NCBI GenBank assembly: GCA_937899245.1
Contig: CALDKB010000041.1
Span: 1-64,000 of the forward strand
Source: an uncultured Bacteroidales bacterium
GTDB lineage: Bacteria; Bacteroidota; Bacteroidia; Bacteroidales; ML635J-15
Direction of reading: 5' to 3'
DNA length: 64,000 bases
Shown: positions 58,992 through 64,000 of the stretch, in pieces
How positions within the stretch are numbered: position 1 is the first letter of the stretch
Layout of the letters: the number at the start of each line of letters is the position of its first letter
Program-made: the position numbers and the translations under genes
Notes under the pieces: model-generated
Database searches by the model: none
What the model saw: the letters and a program-made list of their open reading frames with translations, nothing else
Told to the model about the DNA's origin: nothing

Positions 58992-59888
58992 ATGAAGAAG
59001 GTTTTGCTGTCGATTCTGGTTTTTACATTTGTTTTGCAATCCTGCGAAATTATAAATCCATCAGAGGAAATCCCATCATATATACGTGTCGACGAGGCAA
59101 TTCTCGATATCACAGATGTAACACAAGGATCTGCAAGCCACAATATATCCGATTGCTGGCTATATGTCAATGGCGATATGATAGGAGTGTTTGAGATTCC
59201 GTTCGAGGTACCTGTGCTGGCCAGCGGGGAAGTACACATAGAGATAGAACCGGGAATTCATTCGTCTGGAAGAGATGCAATGCGTGAGGTTTATTCGATG
59301 CTGACCAACTATTATGTCGATACTGTTTTGCAGGCAGGTCAGACTACAAAGCTCACTCCGCACTATTCTTATCGTCAGGGCGTACAGTTTTTGTTGGAGG
59401 AGTCTTTCGACCAGATAGGATATAAGTTTGAAACTGACGATTCTAGCACATACGACTTTACTGTTACGCAGGAAGGAGCTTTGGAGGGCAATTCTATGCA
59501 TGTTGTTTTGCCTAAGTCTGATTATACAGGGCATTTTGAATGCAAGACTACCGACGTATATTCATTGCAGAACAATGGCATTACATATCTTGAGATGAGC
59601 TATAAGTGTAATGACTGTTTCAATTTCGGAATGTTCGGCCTTGTGGAGTCGGTTACCAGCGTTCAAGGCGTGAGGGAGAATATATTGACATTGTATCCGA
59701 CTAACGGCAACTGGAAACATGTATATCTGAGTTTAAGGGAAGCCATCTCGAAAAGTGCTTCCACAGACGGCAAATTTCAACCGTTCTATACGGCCATAAG
59801 GGTAGATACTTTGAGCCATGTCGGTGAAAATTCGGAAATTTTTATCGATAATATCAAATTGTTACACATGGATACTGAAGCGAACTGA
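58992..59888 (+). CDS. Lipoprotein linked to the glycan-initiating sugar transferase
   Basis: This encodes 298 residues. 'MKKVLLSILVFTFVLQSC' is a lipoprotein signal (Cys 18). The mature part starts with a beta-domain ('PSYIRVDEAILDITD', 'DCWLYVNGDMIGVFEIPFEVPVL', 'VHIEIEPGIHSSGRDAMR') and continues with a jelly-roll-like domain ending 'NSEIFIDNIKLLHMD', similar in style to carbohydrate-binding modules. No family recognised. Its TGA overlaps the ATG of the sugar transferase by 1 bp (TGATG), so the two are made together, suggesting a role in surface polysaccharide or gliding-type envelope assembly. Confidence 0.75.
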   Translation: MKKVLLSILVFTFVLQSCEIINPSEEIPSYIRVDEAILDITDVTQGSASHNISDCWLYVNGDMIGVFEIPFEVPVLASGEVHIEIEPGIHSSGRDAMREVYSMLTNYYVDTVLQAGQTTKLTPHYSYRQGVQFLLEESFDQIGYKFETDDSSTYDFTVTQEGALEGNSMHVVLPKSDYTGHFECKTTDVYSLQNNGITYLEMSYKCNDCFNFGMFGLVESVTSVQGVRENILTLYPTNGNWKHVYLSLREAISKSASTDGKFQPFYTAIRVDTLSHVGENSEIFIDNIKLLHMDTEAN

Positions 59889-61303
59889 TGCAAAAGGCAA
59901 GACACAATTCTATATATATTATTTTCGACTATCTGGCAGCCACATTGACATGGGTGCTGTTCTTCTGCTATAGAAAGTTGGAGATTGAGCCAGTAAGGCT
60001 TGGGTATGAGATCCCCGTTGAATTCGATTGGAAATTCTATGTTTCATTGGTGGCTATTCCGGCGTTTTGGATTTTATTGCACCTGTTAAGTGGATACTAT
60101 AGGACACCTTTCCGCAAATCTCGGCTAAACGAGCTCAAGACTACCGCCATGGTAACAGTCTTTGGCGTGGTTGTCGTGTTTTTTGCCTTGATTCTCGACG
60201 ATTGGGTCGGCAACTATACACAGTACTACAAGATGTTCGGCTTGCTTCTGCTAATGCAGTTTGTCTTTACCTACGTTCCGCGTGTGATATTGACCACTGT
60301 GACGAATAAAAGGGTGCACAACCGCAAGCTGAAGTTCAATACGCTGATGGTCGGTAGTAACGACAAGGCAGTAGAGCTGTATAGGCAGTTGGAATCCCAG
60401 CCATTCTCAACGGGATTAAATTTCATTGGCTTCGCATATGTCGACAAGCAGGACAATTACCAGATGGAACAATACGTGCCAAATTTTGGTTGTGTCGACA
60501 ATATTCGAGAAATAATCACACAACATAAGATTGAGGAGATTGTCATTGCGATAGAATCGCGCGAGCATTGCAAGATAGCCGGAATAATCAATCGTCTCTA
60601 TGGTGTAAAAGTAACAGTAAAGGTAATTCCAGATATGTACGACATGCTAATAGGAAAGGTGCGCATAACATCTATTATCGGTATGCCGCTTATCGAAATC
60701 AATCAGAACATTATGACAGTATGGCAGTTGTTTGTCAAGCGTGCGAGCGATATTGTTTTCAGTGTGCTGGCGATGATAATCCTGTCGCCGTTGTATCTGG
60801 CGTTGGCAATAGCTGTGAAGATTAGTTCCCCGGGTCCGGTTTTTTACAGCCATGAACGCATAGGACGCAATCATAAGCCGTTTAAAATATATAAGTTCCG
60901 CACCATGTATGTGGATTCGGAGCAGAACGGACCTGCCTTGAGCAAGAAAGATGATCCGCGTATTACCCGAGTAGGAAAGGTTATGAGGAAAACACGTATG
61001 GATGAAATACCGCAATTCTACAATGTGCTCAAGGGCGATATGAGTCTTGTCGGTCCTCGTCCCGAAAGGGAATTCTACATACAGCAAATTGTTCAGAAGG
61101 CACCGCATTACCTGCATTTGCTGTCCGTGCGTCCTGGAATTACTTCGTTAGGACAGGTAAAGTATGGTTATGCCGAGAATGTCGACCAGATGGTGGAAAG
61201 GTTGAAGTACGATATATTATATATTGAAAACCGTTCGTTGCTTATGGATGTGAAGATTCTTATCTATACAGTCAAGGTCGTTTTTCTGGGCAAGGGATTG
61301 TGA
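59888..61303 (+). CDS. Polyisoprenyl-phosphate sugar-1-phosphate transferase (WcaJ/PssY-like)
   Basis: This encodes 471 residues. Four to five membrane helices at the N-terminus (about 10-130), a CoA-binding-like domain (about 145-265, 'LMVGSNDKAVELYRQLE') and the catalytic C-terminal domain follow. The last has one membrane helix ('VFSVLAMIILSPLYLALAIAVKISSPGPVFYSHERIG'), then 'FKIYKFRTMY', 'DEIPQFYNVLKGDMSLVGPRPE' and 'RPGITSLGQVKYGY'. It moves a sugar-1-phosphate from a nucleotide sugar onto undecaprenyl phosphate, the first step of exopolysaccharide or O-antigen synthesis. Which sugar cannot be told from the sequence. No other glycan genes follow, which is unusual for this enzyme. Confidence 0.92.
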   Translation: MQKARHNSIYIIFDYLAATLTWVLFFCYRKLEIEPVRLGYEIPVEFDWKFYVSLVAIPAFWILLHLLSGYYRTPFRKSRLNELKTTAMVTVFGVVVVFFALILDDWVGNYTQYYKMFGLLLLMQFVFTYVPRVILTTVTNKRVHNRKLKFNTLMVGSNDKAVELYRQLESQPFSTGLNFIGFAYVDKQDNYQMEQYVPNFGCVDNIREIITQHKIEEIVIAIESREHCKIAGIINRLYGVKVTVKVIPDMYDMLIGKVRITSIIGMPLIEINQNIMTVWQLFVKRASDIVFSVLAMIILSPLYLALAIAVKISSPGPVFYSHERIGRNHKPFKIYKFRTMYVDSEQNGPALSKKDDPRITRVGKVMRKTRMDEIPQFYNVLKGDMSLVGPRPEREFYIQQIVQKAPHYLHLLSVRPGITSLGQVKYGYAENVDQMVERLKYDILYIENRSLLMDVKILIYTVKVVFLGKGL

Positions 61304-61339
61304 TAATCTCTTTTCAATCAATAAAAAAAATATTTTTTT

Positions 61340-61370
61340 TTTGTCTCGTTAGAAAATCTTATTAAATTTG
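61340..61370 (+). promoter_or_regulatory. Bacteroides-type promoter of the HU gene
   Basis: TTTG (61340-61343), a 19-bp spacer and TAAATTTG (61363-61370), a full consensus match. The leader to the ATG at 61436 is about 60 nt and A-rich. Confidence 0.75.
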
Positions 61371-61435
61371 CACTCCCAAAAAACAAGGGAAACTTTAAGA
61401 GATAAATTATTTATAAACAATTAAGTATTACAAAA

Positions 61436-61726
61436 ATGACTAAGGCAGACATCGTAAATGCAATTTCCGAAAACACAGGAATTGAAAAAATGGTTGTTCA
61501 AAAGACTGTTGAAGCTTTCATGGAATCTGTAAAGGGTTCATTGATCAATGGTGAAGATGTATTTTTAAGAGGATTTGGAAGTTTTGTTGTTAAGACCAGA
61601 GCAGAAAAGACTGCAAGAGATATGGCTAAGAATACAACTATTACTATCCCAGCACACAATATTCCAGCATTCAAGCCGGCTAAATCGTTTGTAGCAGAAG
61701 TTAAGTTTAATAATAAAGTTAAATAA
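61436..61726 (+). CDS. hup: HU family DNA-binding protein
   Basis: This encodes 96 residues. 'MTKADIVNAISENTGIEKMVVQKTVEAFMESVKGSLINGEDVFLRGFGSFVVKTRAEKTARDMAKNT' reads as the HU helix-helix-saddle, including 'RGFGSF'. The arm 'TITIPAHNIPAFKPAKSF' carries the Pro that intercalates into DNA. It bends and packs the nucleoid. It has its own strong promoter and lies 8 bp before the 30-codon basic protein gene, with which it is probably co-transcribed. Confidence 0.95.
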   Translation: MTKADIVNAISENTGIEKMVVQKTVEAFMESVKGSLINGEDVFLRGFGSFVVKTRAEKTARDMAKNTTITIPAHNIPAFKPAKSFVAEVKFNNKVK

Positions 61727-61734
61727 TTTTAGTT

Positions 61735-61827
61735 ATGCCAAGCGGAAAGAAGAGAAAAAGACATAAAATGTCTACTCACAAGAGAAAAAAACGTCTTCGT
61801 AAGAACAGACATAAAAAGAAAAAATAG
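61735..61827 (+). CDS. 30-residue basic protein, AURKAIP1/COX24-like (small ribosomal)
   Basis: A 30-codon gene starting MPSGKKRKRHKMSTHKRKKR and ending in a Lys-rich tail; 21 of 30 residues are Lys, Arg or His. It is 8 bp after the HU gene, so it lies in a real operon and is not chance. The 'KKRKRHKMxTHKRKKRLRKNRHKKKK' pattern is the AURKAIP1/COX24 (DUF1713) domain, which in mitochondria and some bacteria is a small-subunit ribosomal protein (mS38/bS22-like). I infer a ribosomal role; direct evidence in Bacteroidales is not known to me. A stem-loop follows. Confidence 0.82.
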   Translation: MPSGKKRKRHKMSTHKRKKRLRKNRHKKKK

Positions 61828-61860
61828 TATTTTCTTTTTTTTGAATTAAAACTTAAAGTC

Positions 61861-61893
61861 AAACCTTCGGGGACCATTCCTGGAGGTTTGATT
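61861..61893 (+). terminator. Hairpin between the small basic protein and RNase G genes
   Basis: TCAAACCTTCGGGG and CCTGGAGGTTTGA form an imperfect stem followed by a T-rich stretch, 30 bp after the stop at 61827 and before the GTG start of rng at 61927. Confidence 0.6.
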
Positions 61894-61926
61894 TATTTAA
61901 ACAAATACCTAGTAGGAGATTAGAAC

Positions 61927-63492
61927 GTGGAGACAGAGAAACCGGAAATTTGCAGCGAGCTATTCCTTGATGTCAGAAGTTCGGAGATAAATATAGCCCT
62001 TCTGAACAACAAGCGGCTTGTTGAGCTAAGCACAGAATATAGCAATGTTGATTTCTTGGTGGGGGATATTTATCTAGGTAGGGTAAACAAGCTTATGCCG
62101 GGCTTGAATGCCGCGTTTATTGACGTTGGATATAGAAAAGATGCTTTCCTGCATTACCTTGATTTGGGGGCAGGATTCCAAACCCTTAATAAGTTTGTCC
62201 GCATGGGAATGTCCAAGGATCCAAATGGTGTTGACAATATCAAGTTGGAGCCGGATATTGACAAGCGCGGAAAGATTTCTGACTTGTTGAAAGTCGGTCA
62301 ATATGTTCTGGTACAGATTGCCAAGGAGCCGATTTCGTCGAAGGGCCCGCGCCTAACCTGCGAAATATCAATAGCAGGGCGAAACCTTGTGCTTCTGCCT
62401 TTCAACAATAGAATTTCTGTAAGTCAGAAAATTAAATCCAGCGAGTCGCGCAAGCGTCTGCGTACGTGGATCGAAAGTATTGTGCCAAAGAATTTTGGCG
62501 TAATTGTTCGTACTGCAGCCCAGGAAAAAAGTCTTGCCGAACTTGACAAGGAGCTTACCGTACTTGTCGACAAGTGGAAGAATTTATATTCCCAGCTATC
62601 GGTTGTTACACCGCCAAAAGTTGTGCTTGGCGAAATAAATAGAACTTCTGTTTTCCTCCGCGACATGCTTAACTCTTCGTTTTCTCAGATTGTTGTTAAC
62701 GATGAGGACATGTACGACGAAGTCAAGAAGTTTATTCAGGAAATTGCTCCGGAAAAAAGCAAAATCGTAAAACTATACAATGACAGGATTCCAATTTTTG
62801 ATAGCTATGGAATCGAAAAGCAGATTAAGACAGCTTTCGGTAGGACAGTGCCGATGCGAACTGGTGCTTATCTTGTAATCGACCATACCGAAGCTGGTCA
62901 TGTCATTGATGTTAATTCGGGAAATAGGACCAACTCGCAGCAGGATCAGGAGACAAACGCCCTTGATGTGAACCTTATCGCCGCAGAAGAAATAGCACGC
63001 CAACTCAGATTGCGAGATATGGGTGGAATTATTGTTATTGACTTTATTGACGTTCACGACGAAAAAAGCAAAAAGGCGATATACGAGAAGATGAAGACAT
63101 GTATGGAAAACGATAGGGCAAAATTCCATCTTACACCATTGAGCCGCTTCTGCCTAATGGAAATTACGCGTCAGCGTGTACGTCCGGAAACCGACAAGAA
63201 AACTGCTGAAACTTGTCCGTGTTGCAACGGTTCGGGAAAAATACAGGCAAGTCTCAATTTGACTGATGAGATTGAAAATCAGTTGAAATATATATTGAAA
63301 AAGAGTAAGGACAACAAGGTTATTATCAAGACACATCCTTTTGTCGAGGCATATATCAACAAGGGATTCTTTTCCTCCTTAAGAAAACAGTGGCAGAAAA
63401 TGCATAACTGCAAGCTCGAGGTGCTACCTATGCAAGCTTACACTTATATGGAGTACCATTTTTTCAATGAACTTGACGAGGAGTTGATATAG
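61927..63492 (+). CDS. rng: Ribonuclease E/G family endoribonuclease
   Basis: This encodes 521 residues, RNase G length, with a GTG start ('VETEKPEICSELFLDVRSSEINIALLNNKRLVELS'). An S1 RNA-binding domain (about 38-130, 'FLVGDIYLGRVNKLMPGLNAAFIDVGYRKDAFLHYLDL') is followed by the RNase H-like and DNase I-like parts with catalytic Asp in 'VIDVNSGNR' (about 327) and 'IIVIDFIDVHDEK' (about 371). The zinc-link is 'CPCCNGSGKI', a CPxC-type site with C-P-C-C. It cuts single-stranded AU-rich RNA in rRNA maturation and mRNA decay. There is no long C-terminal degradosome scaffold. Confidence 0.95.
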   Translation: METEKPEICSELFLDVRSSEINIALLNNKRLVELSTEYSNVDFLVGDIYLGRVNKLMPGLNAAFIDVGYRKDAFLHYLDLGAGFQTLNKFVRMGMSKDPNGVDNIKLEPDIDKRGKISDLLKVGQYVLVQIAKEPISSKGPRLTCEISIAGRNLVLLPFNNRISVSQKIKSSESRKRLRTWIESIVPKNFGVIVRTAAQEKSLAELDKELTVLVDKWKNLYSQLSVVTPPKVVLGEINRTSVFLRDMLNSSFSQIVVNDEDMYDEVKKFIQEIAPEKSKIVKLYNDRIPIFDSYGIEKQIKTAFGRTVPMRTGAYLVIDHTEAGHVIDVNSGNRTNSQQDQETNALDVNLIAAEEIARQLRLRDMGGIIVIDFIDVHDEKSKKAIYEKMKTCMENDRAKFHLTPLSRFCLMEITRQRVRPETDKKTAETCPCCNGSGKIQASLNLTDEIENQLKYILKKSKDNKVIIKTHPFVEAYINKGFFSSLRKQWQKMHNCKLEVLPMQAYTYMEYHFFNELDEELI

Positions 63493-63510
63493 AAAAAAAA
63501 CTAAAATAAG

Positions 63511-63534
63511 AAGCCACCGATGGTGGCTTTTTTT
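63511..63534 (+). terminator. Terminator of rng
   Basis: AAGCCACC-gat-GGTGGCTT followed by T's, 18 bp after the stop. Confidence 0.88.
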
Positions 63535-63536
63535 GT

Positions 63537-63566
63537 TTTGGTATTCAATATTTCTTTCTATTTTTG
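63537..63566 (+). promoter_or_regulatory. Bacteroides-type promoter of the DsbD-like gene
   Basis: TTTG (63537-63540) and TATTTTTG (63559-63566) with an 18-bp spacer, just below the normal range. It partly overlaps the T-run of the rng terminator. Confidence 0.45.
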
Positions 63567-63587
63567 CAAAGTAATAAATTAAAAATT

Positions 63588-64000
63588 ATGAATATAATTA
63601 AGAAATTGTTTTTTACACTTGCGTCGGTGTTGATGTTTTTTGTGGCATCTGCACAGATAGCAGAACCTGTAAAGTGGAAATACTCCACAGAAAAGGTTTC
63701 TGAAAAGGAATACAACTTGGTGATGACGGCGTCTATTGATGACAAGTGGCATCTATATTCGCAGCATTTCGATGCTGGAGGTCCTATGCCATTGGAAATA
63801 AAGTTTATCAAGTCGGATAAGTATAAACTTGTTGGTGGTGTTTCCGAATCGCCAGCACCAACAGCCGAATACGACGACGTGTTTATGGTAAATGTGAAGT
63901 TCTTCACAAAGAAAGCTACATTTAAGCAGAAGATAGAAGTTTTGGCAAACGCTCCATTTGCTGTTAAGGGCGAATTGGCTGGTCAGGCTTGCTACGAGGA
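63588..64000 (+). CDS. N-terminal part of a DsbD-like thiol:disulfide interchange protein (3' end outside window)
   Basis: The frame starts at 63588 and is open to the right edge (about 137 residues visible). A signal peptide ('KKLFFTLASVLMFFVASAQ') is followed by 'EPVKWKYSTEKVSEKEYNLVMTASIDDKWHLYSQHF' and 'GGPMPLEIKFI'. This is the typical start of the Bacteroidota DsbD N-terminal domain, which takes electrons from the membrane domain to periplasmic thiol proteins. 'LAGQACYE' at the edge approaches the redox Cys region. The transmembrane and thioredoxin domains would lie outside, so this is a family call from the N-terminus. Confidence 0.75.
   Translation, partial: MNIIKKLFFTLASVLMFFVASAQIAEPVKWKYSTEKVSEKEYNLVMTASIDDKWHLYSQHFDAGGPMPLEIKFIKSDKYKLVGGVSESPAPTAEYDDVFMVNVKFFTKKATFKQKIEVLANAPFAVKGELAGQACYE

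Overview
The window is chromosomal DNA of a member of the Bacteroidales (phylum Bacteroidota), probably an uncultured gut- or rumen-type lineage. The evidence is: four proteins with type IX secretion (T9SS) C-terminal sorting domains ('YPNP...' start, G-x-Y-x-V-x-I end); GldB-like and PorE-like proteins; a DUF3078 outer-membrane protein; the second, atypical elongation factor G (EF-G2) described in Bacteroides; promoters of the Bacteroides type (TTTG - about 20 nt - TAnnTTTG); and almost no Shine-Dalgarno sequences. No rRNA, CRISPR array, intact transposase or prophage was seen. Four tRNAs are present: Gly-GCC, Leu-TAA, Leu-TAG and Arg-TCT.

Layout. 1-3.0 kb: a truncated and a complete T9SS cargo protein, then a repeat-rich spacer. 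3.0-8.3 kb (minus): a Fic protein, glycine decarboxylase gcvP, and a small winged-helix regulator with a membrane partner. 8.4-14.2 kb: an accessory segment cut into modules by copies of a short palindromic repeat. It holds a RelB-like antitoxin whose PIN toxin is reduced to a stub, a lipoprotein, a HAD + two PD-(D/E)XK-like proteins + WYL regulator cassette (the best candidate for an undescribed defence system), and a small secreted protein. 14.3-21.8 kb: a glycosyltransferase with two lipoproteins, an orphan transketolase C-terminal subunit next to an ECF sigma factor fused to a membrane anchor, a secreted caspase-like protease with a small partner, and an HsdR-N-like nuclease domain protein. 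21.9-28.8 kb (minus): def-ruvX, fmt, and a surface cluster (two SUMF1-fold proteins, an OmpA protein, a GNAT acyltransferase, a beta-barrel). 28.9-42.4 kb: mostly core genes (gldB, porE-like, tRNAs, an M50-like membrane protein, class II aldolase, mscS, a DUF3078 protein, EF-G2, an M14 peptidase, trigger factor).

42.6-50.2 kb is a defence island. It holds an AAA/DUF4143 ATPase preceded by three copies of a repeat at exactly 33-bp spacing, a type III restriction-modification pair (res, mod), and an AlbA_2-domain protein with an in-frame 12-bp tandem repeat. The mod/res/AlbA_2 block is bracketed by direct copies of a repeat. 50.5-64 kb returns to housekeeping and envelope genes: an M28 peptidase, an ispB-transketolase-tsaE operon, a degenerate Gfo/Idh/MocA protein, three tandem paralogous lipoproteins, a lipoprotein-sugar transferase pair, HU, a 30-residue basic protein, RNase G and the start of a DsbD-like protein.

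Together these genes describe a T9SS-bearing Bacteroidales cell with a typical core. Its variable modules (nuclease/WYL cassette, toxin-antitoxin remnant, type III R-M) sit between copies of one dispersed palindromic repeat family, which suggests module exchange by recombination between repeats. All functional calls rest on motif reading only; no database search was run.
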